A program made the position numbers and the translations under genes. A model generated the notes under the pieces. The model worked only from the letters and a program-made list of their open reading frames with translations, searched no databases and had not been told where the DNA came from. From Triticum aestivum (Eukaryota; Streptophyta; Magnoliopsida; Poales; Poaceae), in assembly GCF_018294505.1 (NCBI RefSeq), contig NC_057812.1:58879012-58943011 (forward strand): a stretch of DNA of 64,000 nucleotides, in the 5' to 3' direction. Shown here piece after piece: positions 18,716 to 31,265 of this stretch. Each line of letters begins with the position of its first letter. Within the stretch, counting starts at the first letter, position 1.

Positions 18716-21700
18716 TACATGGACTCTGGGGCGACAGAGCACCTGACCAGTGAGATGGGGAAGCTTCACACTCGTGAACCCTACCATGGCTCCGACAAGA
18801 TCCACACCGCCAATGGAGCAGGTATGCACATCTCTCATATTGGTCAAGCATCACTTCTCACTAGACATGCCAATAGGAGTCTTCAACTTCGCAATGTTCT
18901 TCGAGTTCCATCTGTGACACGTAATCTTCTTTCAGTTCCTAAACTCACTCGTGATAATAATGTGCTTTGTGAATTTCATCCTTTTGATCTTTTTATTAAG
19001 GATCGGGGCACGAGGGACATTCTTCTTAGTGGGCGGCTCTGCCAAGGTCTCTATCGTCTAGAGCATCCTGGCGTCGCTCGCGTCTTCAGTGGAGTTCGGG
19101 TATCTCCGTCACAGTGGCATGCTCGTCTTGGTCACCCGGCCACACCTATTGTCCGGCATGGTTTGCGTCGTCATGAGCTTCCTAGTGTGTCTGGTAATAA
19201 AGATGTAGCAGTGTGTGATGCTTGTCAGCAGGGGAAGAGTCATCAACTTCCTTTTTCGGAGTCCAGTCGTGAGGTGAAACATCCTTTAGAACTTGTGTTT
19301 TCAGATGTATGGGGTCCTGCTCAGACTTCTGTTAGTGGTCATAATTACTATATCAGTTTTGTTGATGCTTACAGCTGCTTTACCTGGCTTTATCTTATCA
19401 AACGTAAATCTGATGTGTTTGACATTTTTGTTCAGTTCCAAAAACATGTTGAACGCCTTCTCAAGCACAAAATTGTTCATGTTCAGTCGGACTGGGGTGG
19501 CGAGTATCGCAACCTCAACTCCTTCTTTCAGTCGCTTGGGATCACTCACCGTTTAGCATGTCCACATACACATCAGCAGAATGGTTCAGTAGAACGTAAG
19601 CATCGTCACATTGTTGAAGCTGGTCTGACTCTTTTGGCCCATGCATCTGTTCCGTTTCGTTTTTGGAGTGATGCTTTCACCACTGCATGTTTTCTCATCA
19701 ATCGTACTCCCACTCGTGTTTTGAATATGAAGACTCCCATTGAAGTTCTCCTTAATGAACAACCGGACTACACCTTTCTCAAGGTGTTTGGGTGTGCTTG
19801 CTGGCCCCATCTCCGTCCATATAACAAGCGTAAGCTCGAGTTTCGTTCCAAGAAGTGTGTTTTTCTTGGTTATAGCTCTCTTCATAAAGGATACAAATGT
19901 CTTCATGTGCCCACTAATCGTGTCTACATCTCTCGGGATGTTGTGTTTGATGAGCATGTTTTTCCATTTGCCAAACTCCCCGTGTCCACTACCGAGCCAC
20001 CTGTCATGCATTCATCCTCTGTTGCTTCTGACCAATTTGATGATGTTGCATATTCTCCTCTATTGTTGCCTAACCATGGTGCAGGCATTGGTCGTGGGGC
20101 TCGTTTGGAGATTCTGGAAGTGCCATCTTCCTCTTCGTCGCCATCGCCTTCATCCTCGGCACCTTCTGTTGTGCATGAGGAGCACATGGCGCCCCTGCAT
20201 GGCCTCGGTTTCCGTGCTCATGCACGGCCGATCGACGTCCTGGCCCGGTCGCCTCTGGCTTCTGGGCTGCCTTCGCCATCGTCGCGCCCTGCAACCCCGC
20301 CGACTGGGCCGGCCTCCTCGGTCCCCGTCTCGCCCAGGGCGTCGGGGCAGTCATCACCAGGCCTGGCCTCGCTCGCCCCTGCCTCGCCCAGGGTGTCTGG
20401 GCCCTTCTCATCAGGGCCGGCCTCGCCTGCTCTCGCCTCGCCAAGGCCGTCTGGGCCGGTGTCACCGGAGCTGGCCTCGCCCACTCTCGGTTCTCCCATG
20501 GCCTCTGAGCCCCTGTCGTCGGGCCAGTCTTCGCCATGCAGCCCGGAGTCGTCTGTCCCGAGCTCGCCTGAGGTGATTCCTGCATCTCCGGCGACCGTCA
20601 CGTCTCCGTCACCTTCGCCTCCGCCGGCTCCTGCTGCTGCTCTACGTCCACATACGCGCAGTCGGAGTGGCATTTTTCAGCCTAAGCAACGTTACGATGG
20701 CACAGTTGCTTGGTTAGCGGCGTGCATGTCTGCTGCTCTTGCAGATCCATCCTCTGAGCCACGCACGTATCAAGCTGCTATGCGCATTCCTCATTGGAGA
20801 GAGGCCATGGAGCAGGAGTATCAAGCGCTTCTTCGCAATCAGACATGGACTCTTGTTCCTCCACAATCACGGGTAAATGTCATTGATTCCAAATGGGTTT
20901 TCAAAGTGAAGAGGCATTCTGATGGGTCCATTGAGCGCTATAAGGCTCGTCTGGTTGCTCGTGGTTTTCGACAGCGTTTTGGACTTGACTATGAAGACAC
21001 CTTCAGTCCAGTGGTCAAGCCTACTACCATCAGACTTCTTCTCTCTCTGGCTGTTACTCGAGGTTGGTTTCTTCGTCAGCTTGATGTTCAAAATGCTTTT
21101 CTTCATGGTGTCTTGGCGGAGGAGGTTTACATGCGCCAGCCTCCGGGTTTCTCTGATCCGGATCGCCCTGATCATCTCTGTCGTCTGTCCAAGGCAATTT
21201 ATGGTCTGAAGCAGGCTCCTCGTGCTTGGCATGCTCGTCTTGCAATGGCTCTTCGTGCTCATGGTTTTGCATCATCAACTGCTGACTCCTCATTGTTTCT
21301 TCTTCAAAGGCCTGAGGTTACTATGTACTTGTTGGTCTATGTAGATGATATCATTTTGGTCAGCTCCTCTCAGTCGGCTGCTACTGCGCTTGTTCGCTCA
21401 CTTGGTGCTGATTTTGCGGTCAAGGACCTTGGGAAGCTTCATTACTTTCTTGGTGTGGAGGTTACTTCTCGTGCTGCTGGCCTTGTTATGACGCAGAAGA
21501 AGTACTCTCTGGATTTGTTGCAGCGAGCTGGGATGCTTAAGTGCAAACCGACGACTACACCCATGTCTACCACTGATAAGCTCAATGCTGTTGATGGTGT
21601 GCTTCTTTCTTCTTCTGATGCGACAGAGTACAGGAGTATTGTTGGTGGGCTCCAGTACTTGACGATCACGCGACCAGACATTTCCTATGCTGTTAACCGA

Positions 21701-22282
21701 GTCTGCCAGTATCTGCAGTCACCCCGTGACACTCATTGGTCTGCTGTTAAGCGGATTTTGCGCTATATTCGTTTCACGGTGGCTCATGGTTTGCATATTC
21801 GGCCGTCTGACTCTGGTTGTCTTTCAGCATATTCTGATGCAGACTGGGCTCGATCCACGGGGGGTTATGCTGTCTTCTTTGGCTCTAACCTGATTGCCTG
21901 GAGTGCTCGGAAACAGGCTACTGTCTCGCGTAGCAGTACTGAGGCTGAGTATAAGGCTGTGGCCAATGCCACATCAGAGATCATCTGGGTACAGTCCTTG
22001 CTTCAGGAGTTAAGTATACCCCAATCACAGCCTCCTGTTCTTTGGTGTGATAACATCGGTGCTACATACCTTTCTGCAAATCCGGTATTCCATGCCCGAA
22101 CGAAACACATTGAAGTTGACTATCACTTTGTGCGTGAACGTGTCTCTCAGAAGCAACTACAGATCAAGTTTATTTCTTCCGAGGATTAACTTGCTGACAT
22201 CTTCACCAAGCCATTGCCTTTGCCACAGTTTGAGACTTGCAGGCGCAATCTTACCCTTCTAGATTCATTAGAAAGTGGCTAA
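18716..22282 (+). pseudogene. Copia pol: protease, integrase, RT, RNase H
   Basis: It is in the same frame as gag after the TAG stop. The protease has DSGATEH from 18722. The integrase has the HHCC start WHARLGH (about 19115) and CDACQQGK, then the catalytic residues in [16 protein letters not shown] and NGSVERKH. The reverse transcriptase has [19 protein letters not shown] and YVDD (21338-21349). RNase H has YSDADWA...STEAEYKA. After SDADWA about six residues common in relatives appear to be missing, probably an in-frame deletion. A TAA at 22187-22189 replaces the usual glutamine codon. The frame would otherwise reach the stop at 22280-22282. The domains are otherwise well kept. Confidence 0.9.
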
Positions 22283-22295
22283 GATTGAGGGAGGG
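22281..22295 (+). promoter_or_regulatory. Polypurine tract
   Basis: AAGATTGAGGGAGGG directly precedes the 3' LTR, the position for plus-strand DNA priming. Confidence 0.8.
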
Positions 22296-22413
22296 TGTTA
22301 GACTGTATTTACATGTGTATATTGTAACGTTGTATACCACCTCATTATATATATATGTGATAGGCCACCCCTAGAGGGTTGTGCCGGTTCCTCCCAAAGC
22401 CTATTGTCTTACA
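22296..22413 (+). repeat. 3' LTR of the 118-bp-LTR copia
   Basis: It is identical to the 5' LTR by eye over all 118 bp and is followed by the GAGCA duplication. Confidence 0.95.
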
Positions 22414-22933
22414 GAGCATATCTAGCAGACCCTACATTCCGCCCTGACCCTAAATAAATCCGCCAAAATGCGGGTTGGGGTAGAAAAACCTGCCTGATTA
22501 GACACCACATTCATGGTCGACCCGTAATTTTTTTTGCGGGGCGCGGCAAAAAATCTCCCCCGACCTCTAGATTCACGGGCTAGGAGGACGTCCCGAGCTC
22601 AGCCCCTATCCGCAGCGAGATTTGGCGGGAGGAACATTTCCGCGCGGCCGTTCCCGCTTCCCCCCACCCTCCGCCATCATTGTCCCGCCACCTCACGCTC
22701 CGGTGCATCTTCCCCAGCCGTCCATCGTCGCCATGGATGACTCCTTGCTGTCCCCCATCACCGTCGAGGTCGCGCACGCTCAATTCCCTCAGACGGATCT
22801 CGTCGCCGACCATATTGGCCCCGCCGTCGCCCAAGGTACCGCCGCGCCTGCCCGCAAGCGGCAGGGCAACATGGTTATGCAGGGTGGAAATCCGGCTGCC
22901 CCCGCCGCGAAGGCCCACGCTTCGGGCGCCAAC

Positions 22934-25431
22934 CACTGCTAGGGAAAAGCCTAGCAGTAGCGCTGGATTTTGCCTATCAGTAGCGCGGAGTGCCGCGCTA
23001 CAGATAATACGCTACAGCTAACATGTAGCAGTAGCGCGTGTCGTCCCACGCTACTGCTATACATGGCTAGCAGCAGCGAGCTTTAGTGCAACGCACTGCT
23101 GCTAATAGCTGCATCGCTTTTAACTAGGGCGCGGTACTTGTAAGAGCGTGCTGGTGCTAACTTTATTCCCCTCGCTACTGTTAGTTTTATTAGTTTTTGT
23201 TTTTTTCTTCATATTTGTTTTGTATTTGAACAAGCTTTATACAATAATATTTAGCATATCATACACATACAAATGTAATCATAGCATCAAATCATGTCAT
23301 CGTCATAATCATCATCCAACACAAAGTGGTCTCTCGTCATCATCTAGAAAATAGCGATACAAGTCTCGGTTACTTGCAATTACATCGTCATCCATCTAAA
23401 CAATGGTATACGCGAGAAGATCTATCGTTATGAGTGAGAGCGAAACTATACAGTACATGAGTTCGTATCCCTCTCTCACACTAGCGTGAACCTAAACTAA
23501 CTATTGGTTGTCGCTCGGAAACCGGATGCCGGTACACCTGGGCCTGACACTCCGGCCACTCGTCGTATACTCCAGGCGTAGCACTTCTTCGCCATCGATG
23601 ATCTATGCACCTGCATCGTCACATGAATCGTTGATATGCAACATATATAGTTGAGCAACAGAAAGAGATAGACTTGGCAAAAATAGAAGCAACATATCAT
23701 AAGCATAAATAACAAAGTTCATTGTACCCAAAATGCCCTAACTAGAGTGATCTTCATAAATAACAGTTTAACTACATATCATAAGCATAAATAATAGTTT
23801 AACTACATATCATAAGCATAAATAACAGTTTAACTACATAACAAATAAAGTTTCGTCATGCTTAACTCAAAGTTTCGTCATAAGAAAGTATGGACTAAAC
23901 GAACACATTGTCATATATCGACAATCACTCCAACATGTCGTGCCATCCATCCAAGTCAGGGAGATAGTCCCTGAGCTTAGTGAAAGGCTTTAGGTCAAGA
24001 CGCTGAGAGGCTACGTGTGTTCGGACGTCTTCCCGTGACATTTGCCCTTCCTCGTAGAACATCCCTGCTTTTTCGAGGACCTCCTTCATGATGACTTGGG
24101 CAAGTTCACACTAGATGTGATAGAACTCAGATCAAAGTCGATGATCCGGGATATCTCCTACGTTCTTTGCCCATTGCAGAATATGGGCATCGCCGGATTT
24201 AGGTGACATGCGAAGGTTCTGTTGATTTCGTCTGTACTCCATCATGTGGTGTAGGACATAGAATCCATCACTAAGAGTATCACTCGGTTGCTGGATGCAG
24301 CAGAAGTCGGTCTTATGGCCGAAGGCGGGCCTACCGTCCCTTTTCTTCTTGATCTTGATCGCTCCACCTCGTACACCATAGTAAAAGATAGCACTGTCGA
24401 GAACAGACTTGATGTCGGTGTAATCCTTTTTGTTCATGTTCTTCGACGAGTCCAAGTAAAGAGCATGGGAGTATCAGGGGTAAAGGATGATGAGGACGGC
24501 GCGCCCGCCGCTGCGCCAAATAAGTACACCTCAAATTAATTAGCCTCCACCGTGCAAATGATGATTGAAATGGAAGGAAGGATACCCGCACGGATGACTT
24601 ACAGGGGATGATAAGGAACGAGAATCGTCTCCTTGTCCTTATTGGCGACCATGAGTTGACGGTGTAGTCCCTCGCATATTCACGGTGCTCTACGTAGATT
24701 GCCAAGAAGCCCTCGTACATGAAGTACGGGTCAGCAACACAGATATAAAGTATCTGCTCAATCCCGATGATGTAGTTCATGTACAAGGCATAAAGGTGTA
24801 TAAACGTAAAATCCAACTTCTTCAACTGAAACATGTCAAAGATGTAATCGAATCGAAGGAAGAACTTCTCCGCGGGGAATGTGTCGACGTACGACCTTTG
24901 CCGTGGCACCTTAACCACGTAGAGTGGGTATCCTGGATTTTCCGAGGCGATGATGCTTTTCTCTCTCTGCAACACATCTTCATGAAGTCTCCTTAGATCG
25001 CCGTGTGTGGCCTCTGCCGCTGCCTTATGTAGTATTGGTTCACCGGGGATATGCCATTTTGTCGCACCGGGGATAGGTATACGATCTTGAACCCGAGGTT
25101 GCTGACGCGGCTGGATCATAGAAGCAGCTTTGTTGCCTTTCATCAGTCTCTTTCTATGCTTCTTTGCTACCGGAAGGTCGTCTATAATACGTTCAACCTC
25201 CGGAGGCGGCAATTCAGGCACTGACTCATGACGCTCAAACCTGAGTAGTCATACTGCTGAGCCATCAATCCTCCGTCATCACAAGCGCCAATATTGAGAT
25301 ACTGTTGAGTATCATCGTCATCCGCATCCTCATCTATGGCGACATCATCAGCGACTAATGGAGCCTCTTCCTCACCCCGTCCGCTATCACCTAGCACGAC
25401 ATCCGACGCTAATTGGGTAGGTGGGGTGTTG
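22934..25431 (-). mobile_element. CACTA-1, left part only
   Basis: It starts CACTGCTAGGGAAAAGCCTA, one base off the CACTA-2 terminus, followed by subterminal AGCAGTAGCGC / GCGCTACTGC words (to about 23150). The interior (23170-25430) matches CACTA-2 (33350-35490) in order and content. It is cut at 25431/25432 by the copia LTR. The remainder and right terminus should lie beyond the window. No transposase is seen. Confidence 0.85.
24132..25425 (-). pseudogene. CACTA-1 accessory ORF, Ulp1-like, frameshifted
   Basis: It is homologous to the ORF of CACTA-2. The 5' exon is read from about 25425 to 24606 and includes MPELPPPEVERIIDDL and PGYPLYVVKVPRQRSYVDT. A frameshift occurs near 24650, where relatives continue in another frame. 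The 3' exon holds MDSSKNMNKKDYTDIK, GHKTDFCCIQQP and SDGFYVLHHMMEYRR. It resembles the C-terminal Ulp1-type region found in many CACTA accessory proteins, but the cysteine expected before GFYV is D. It is not functional as it stands. Confidence 0.6.
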
Positions 25432-28400
25432 TGAAGGAAATATGACATAGAGGCAATAATAAAGTTATTATTTATTTCCTCATATCATGATAAATGTTTA
25501 TTATTCATGCTAGAATTGTATTAACCGGAAACATGATACATGTGTGAATACAGACAAACAGAGTGTCACTAGTATGCCTCTACTTGACTAGCTCGTTGAT
25601 CAAAGATGGGTATGTTTCCTAGCCATAGACAAAGAGTTGTCATTTCATTAACGGGATCACATCATTAGGAGAATGATGTGATTGACTTGACCCATTCCGT
25701 TAGCTTAGCACTTGATCGTTTAGTTTGTTGCTATTGCTTTCTGTTGGAAATATGCCCTAGAGTCAATAATAAAATGGTTATTATTATATTTCTTTGTTCA
25801 TGATAATTGTCTATTGTTCATGCTATAATTGTGTTATTCGGAAATCGTAATACATGTGTGAATACATAGACCACAACACGTCCCTAGTGAGCCTCTAGTT
25901 GACTAGCTCGTTGATCAAAGGATAGTCATGGTTTCCTGACTATGGACATTAGATGTCATTGATAACGGGATCACATCATTAGGAGAATGATGTGATGGAC
26001 AAGACCCAATCCTAAGCTTAGCTCAAAGATCGTGTAGTTCGTTTGCTGTAGCTTTTCTGAATGTCAAGTATCATTTCCTTAGACCATGAGATTGTGCAAC
26101 TCCCGAATACCGTAGGAGTGCCTTGGGTGTCCCAAACGTCACAATGTAACTGGGTGACTATAAAGGTACATTATAGGTATCTCTGAAAGTGTCTGTTGGG
26201 TTGGCACGAATCGAGACTGGGATTTGTCACTCCGTATGACGGAGAGGTATCTCTGGGCCCACTCGGTAATGCATCATCATAATGAGCTCAATCTGACCAA
26301 GGGGTTGGTCACGGGATCATGCATTACGGTACGAGTAAAGTGACTTGCCGGTAACGAGATTGAACAAGGTATTGGGATACCGACGATCGAGTCTCGGGCA
26401 AGTAACGTACCAATTGACAAAGGGAATTGAATACAGGATTGATTAAGTCCTCGACATCGTGGTTCATTCGATGATATCATCGAGGAGCATGGGTATCCAG
26501 ATCCCGCTGTTGGTTATTGACCGGAGAGGCGTCTCAGTCATGTCTGCGTGTCTCCCGAACTCGTACGGTCTACACACTTAAGGTTCAGTGACGCTAGGGT
26601 TGTAGAGATATTAGTTTGCAGTAACTCGAAAGTTGTTCGGAGTCCCGGATGAGATCCGGGACATCACGAAAAGTTCCGGAATGGTCCAGAGGTAAAGATT
26701 TATATATAGGAAGTCCAGTTTCGGCCAGCGGGAAGGTTTCGGGGGTTACCGGTATTGTACTGGGACCACCGGAAGGGTCCCGGGGGTCCACCGGATGGGG
26801 CCACCTATCCTGGGGGGCCCCATGGGATGAAGTGGCGTGGGAACCAGCCCCTGATGGGCTGGTGTGCCCCACCCAAGGGCCCAAGGCGCCTAGGGTTGGA
26901 AACCCTAGGGTGCGCCCCCTGGTTGGAAACCCTAAGGGGGCCGTTGCCCCCAGGGGCCACCGCCCCCCCTTTTAGATGGGATCTCCAAGGGGGCATGCGC
27001 CCCCCTAGCCCCTATATATAGTGGAAGGGAGGGAGGGCAGCCGCACCTTGCTCTTGGCGCCCCCCTCTCCCTCCGTAACACCTCTCCTCCCCGCTTGTGC
27101 TTGGCGAAGCCCTGCCGGGATCCTGCTGCATCCACCACCATGCCGTCGTGCTGCTGGATCTTCATCAACCTCTCCTTCCCCCTTGCTGGATCAAGAAGGA
27201 GGAGACGTCTTCCCAACCGTACGTGTGTTGGACGCGGAGGTGCTGTCCGTTCGACACTTGGTCATCGGTGATTTGGATCACGGCGAGTACGACTCCATCA
27301 TCCCTGTTCACTTGAACGCTTCCGCTCGCGATCTACAAGGGTATGTAGATGCACTCCTATTCCCCTCGTTGCTAGAATACTCCATAGATTGATCTTGGTG
27401 ATGCGTAGAATTTTTTTTAATTTCTGCTACGATCCCCAACACTTTCTTCATGACTTATACCTGTTCCTATGACTATGAAATTATGATACTCCAGTTTACT
27501 AGAGGAACACTTTGTGTGCTACCAAACGTCACAACGTAACTGGGTGGTTATAATGGTGCTCTACAGGTGTCTCCGAAGGTACTTGTTGGGTTGGCATATT
27601 TCGAGATTAGGATTTGTCACTCCGATTGTCGGAGAGGTATCTCTGGGCCCACTCGGTAATACACATCAGTTAAGCCTTGCAAGCATTGCAACTAGTGAGT
27701 TAGTTGCGGGATGATGTATTACGGAACGAGTAAAGAGACTTGCTAGTAATGAGATTGAACTAGGTATTGAGATACCGACGATCGAATCTCGGGCAAGTAA
27801 CATACCGATGACAAAGGGAACAACGTATGTTGTTATGCGGTTTGACCGATAAAGATCTTCGTAGAATATGTAGGAGCCAATATGAGCATCCAGGTTCCAC
27901 TATTAGTTATTGACCGGAGACATTTCTCGGTCATGTCTACATAGTTCTCGAACCCATAGGGTCCGCACGCTTAAAGTTCGATGACGATTATATTATGAGT
28001 TTATGTGTTTTGATGTACCGAAGGTAGTTTGGAGTCCCGGATGAGATCGGGGACATGACGAGGAGTCTCGAAATGGTCAAGACGTAAAGATTGATATATT
28101 GGACGACTATATTCATACATCGGAAAGGTTCCGAGTGGTTCGGGTATTTTTTGGAGTACCGGGGAGTTACGGGAATACGGGGAAAAATTATATGGGCCTT
28201 ATTGGGATTTAGGGGAGAGAGAGAGAGGCAGGCCGCGCCCCCCAATGACTAGTCTAAATTGGACTAGGGGGAGGGGCTGCGCCCCCTCCTTCCTTCTCTT
28301 CCCTCTTCCCCTTAATTGTCTCCTACTCCGACTACTTGAAAGGGGAGGATTCCTACTCCCGGTGGAAGTAGGACTCCTCCAGGGCGCGCCATAGGGGCCG

Positions 28401-28856
28401 GCCCTCTCCCCCTCCTCCACTCCTTTATATACGTGGCCAGGGGGCACTCCATAGACACAACAATTGATCTTGGATCTTTTAGCCGTGTGCGGTGCCCCCT
28501 CCACCATAATCCATCTCGATCATATCGTAGCGGTGCTTAGGCGAAGCCCTGCGTTGGTAGAACATCATCGTCGTCACCACGCCGTCGTGCTGACGGAACT
28601 CTCCCTCAAAGCTCGGCTGGAGCGGAGTTCGAGGGACGTCATCGAATTAAACGTGTGTAGAACTCGGAGGTGCCGTGCGTTCGGTGCTTGATCGGTCGGA
28701 TCGTGAAGACGTATGACTACATCAACCGCGTTGTGCTAACGCTTCCGCTTTCGGTCTACGAGGGTACGTGGACACACTCTCGCCTCTCGTTTCTATGCAT
28801 CACCATGATCTTGCGTGTGCGTAGGAATTTTTTTGAAATTACTATGTTCCCCAACA
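25432..28856 (+). repeat. 5' LTR of the Angela-type copia, split by a solo LTR
   Basis: The LTR is 25432-25741 plus 27447-28856, about 1720 bp. It contains a TATA-like CTTTATATACG near 28421 and ends CCCCAACA. The first bases, TGAAGGAAATATG, follow CACTA-1 sequence that is continuous with CACTA-2 up to GGTGGGGTGTTG. Confidence 0.85.
25742..27441 (+). mobile_element. Solo LTR, BARE1-like
   Basis: This is a 1700-bp LTR starting TGTTGGAAATATGCCCTAGA and ending ATCCCCAACA, flanked by CTTTC (25737-25741 and 27442-27446). No internal region or second LTR is present, so the rest was lost by LTR-LTR recombination. A TATA box CTATATATAG lies near 27008-27018. The host LTR resumes exactly after the target repeat. 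Confidence 0.92.
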
Positions 28857-28876
28857 GTGCCATCCGAGCCAGGTTT
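28857..28876 (+). promoter_or_regulatory. Primer binding site of the Angela-type copia
   Basis: GTGCCATCCGAGCCAGGTTT follows the LTR. It keeps the GAGCCAGGTTT part of an initiator tRNA-Met site, with changes at the first positions. Confidence 0.65.
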
Positions 28877-30070
28877 TATGCGTAGATGTTATATGCATGA
28901 GTAGAACACAAGTGAGTTGTGGGCGATACAAGTCATACTGCTTACCAGCATGTCATACTTTGGTTCGGCAGTATTGTTGGATGAAGCGGTCCGGACCGAT
29001 ATTACGCGTACGCTTACGCGAGACTGGTTCTACCGACGTGCTTCGCACACAGGTGGCTGGTGGGTGTCAGTTTGTCCAACTTTAGTTGAACCGAGTGTGG
29101 CTACGCCCGGTCCTTGAGAAGGTTAAAACAGCACTAACTTGACGAACTATTGTTGTGGTTTTGATGCATAGGTAAGAACGGTTCTTGCTCAGCCCGTTGG
29201 AGCCACGTAAAACTTGCAACAACAAAGTAGAGGACGTCTAACTTGTTTTTGCAGGGCATGTTGTGATGTGATATGGTCAAGACGTGATAAGATATAAGTT
29301 GTTGTATGAGATGATCATGTTTTGTTGAAATTATCGACAACTGACAGAAGCCTTATGGTTGTCTCTTTATTGCATAAGATGCAAGTGCCAAATAATTGCT
29401 TTACTTTATCGCTATGCGATAGCAATAGTTGGCGAGACGACCATGTGACGACACATTGATATAGATCAAGATGATGGAGATCATGGTGTCATGCCGGTGA
29501 TGATGGAGATCATGACGATGCTTTGGAGATGGAGACCAAAGGCACAAGATGATGATGGTCATATCATGTCACATATTTTGATTGCATGTGATGTTTATTT
29601 TTTATGCATCTTATCTTGCTTTGATTGACGGTAGCATTATAATATGATCTCCCACTAAATTATCAAGGTATAAGTATTCTCCCTAAGTATATACCGTTGC
29701 GAAAGTTCTTCGTGCCGAGACACCACGTGATGATCGGGTGTGATAGGCTCTACGTTCAAATACAACGGGTGCAAAACAATTGCACATGCAGAATACTCAG
29801 GTTAAACTTGACGAGCCTATCATATGCAGATATGGCCTCGGAACACTGGAGACCGAAAGGTCGAGTGTGAATCATATAGTAGATATGATCAACATAGTGA
29901 TGTTGACCATTGAAAACTACTCCATCTCACGTGATGATCAGACATGGTTTAGTTAATTTGGATCACGTGATCACTTAGATGATTAGAGGGATGTCTATCT
30001 AAGTGGGAGTTCTTAAGTAATTTTATTAATTGAACTTTAATTTATCATGAACTTAGTCCTGATAGTATTA
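28877..30070 (+). other. Leader region of the Angela-type copia
   Basis: AT-rich untranslated leader between the primer site and gag, of the length usual in this group. No ORF with a domain and no further insertion are recognised. Confidence 0.6.
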
Positions 30071-30099
30071 GCATATCTATGTTGTAGATCAATAGCTCG

Positions 30100-31023
30100 C
30101 GATTAGCTCCGCTGTTTTATTTTTGATATGTTCCTAGAGAAAACTAAGTTGAAAGATGTTAGTAGCAATGATGCAGATTGGATCCGTGATCTGAGGATTA
30201 TCCTCATTGCTGCATAGAAGAATTACGTCCTTGATGCACCGCTAGGTGACAGACCTATTGCAGGAGCATATGCAGACGTTATGAACATTTGGCTAGCTCA
30301 ATATGATGACTACTTGATAATTTAGTGCACCATGCTTAACGACTTAGAATCGGGACTTCAAAGACGTTTTGAATGTCATGGACCATATGAGATGTTCCAG
30401 GAGTTGAAGTTAATATTTCAAGCAAATACCCGAGTTGAGAGACATGAAGTCTCCAACAAGTTCTATAGCTAAAAGATGGAGGAGAATAGCTCAAGCAGTG
30501 AGCATGTGCTCAGATTGTCTGGGTACTACACTCACTTGAATCAAGTGAGAGTCAATCTTCCAGATAAAATAGTGATTGACAAAATTCTCTAGTCACCATC
30601 ACCAAGTTAGTATAACTTCGTGATGAACTATAGTATGCATGGGATGACGAAAACAATTCCCGAGCTTTTCATGATGATGAAATCGATGAAGGTAGAAATC
30701 AAGAAAGAGCATCAAGTGTTGATGATTAACAAGACCACCAGTTTCAAGAAAATGGCAAAGGGAAAGAAAGGGAACTTCATGTAGAATGGCAAGCAAGTTG
30801 TCACTTCCATGAAGAAGCCCAAAGCTAGACTAAAGCCTGAAACTGAGTGCTTCTACTGCAAAGGAAATGGCCACTGGGAGCGGAAATGCCCTGAATATTT
30901 GGTGGATAAGAAGGATGTCAAAGTGAACAAGGGTATATTTGATATACAGGTTATTTATGTGTACCTTACTAGTGTTTATAGTAGCCCCTGGGTATTTGAT
31001 ACTTGTTCAGTTGCTAAAAATTA
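30100..31023 (+). pseudogene. Angela-type copia gag and start of protease, decayed
   Basis: A gag reading frame can be followed (KDVSSNDADWIRDLRIIL, then LDAPLGDRPIAGAYADVM) but at least five stops interrupt it. The zinc knuckle CFYCKGNGHWERKC is at about 30851-30892. The protease region has FDTCS, where the family has DTGS, followed by a stop at 31021-31023. Confidence 0.8.
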
Positions 31024-31265
31024 GTAACTCGAAACATGAGTTACAGAATAAACAGAGACTAGTTGAGGGTGAAGTGACGATGTGTGTTGGAAGTGGTTCC
31101 AAGATTGATATGATCATCATCGCACACTCCCTATACTTTCGGGATTAGTTTTAAACCTAAATAAATGTCATTTGGCGTTTGCGTTGAGCATGAATATGAT
31201 TTGATCATGTTTATTGCAATACCGTTATTCACTTAAAGTCAGAGAATAATTATTGTTCCGTTTAC

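Larger units (their letters stand above)
17186..22413 (+). mobile_element. Ty1/copia retrotransposon with 118-bp LTRs
   Basis: This is a complete 5.2-kb element with LTRs at 17186-17303 and 22296-22413 and a target duplication GAGCA (17181-17185 and 22414-22418). The primer binding site is next to the 5' LTR and a purine tract next to the 3' LTR. Domain order is gag, protease, integrase, reverse transcriptase, RNase H, the copia order. Very short LTRs suit the Ale/Hopscotch-like group (inference). It is young because the LTRs read as identical, yet two in-frame stops break gag-pol. Confidence 0.95.
17181..22933 (+). mobile_element. Harbinger-like element split by a copia insertion
   Basis: The left end is GAGCA (17181-17185), resuming at 22419 as TATCTAGCAGACCC after the copia. 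This is the same type of terminus as at 2214 and 10153, preceded by TTA. An open frame from ATG 22733 (MDDSLLSPITVEV...) runs about 69 residues before it meets CACTA-1 at 22934. I cannot assign it a domain. No transposase catalytic region is visible. The right end is lost or displaced beyond the window. Confidence 0.45.

Noticed and set aside
20070..20673. Long minus-strand frames opposite the copia pol linker
   Set aside because: They are shadows of the proline/serine-rich linker between integrase and reverse transcriptase.
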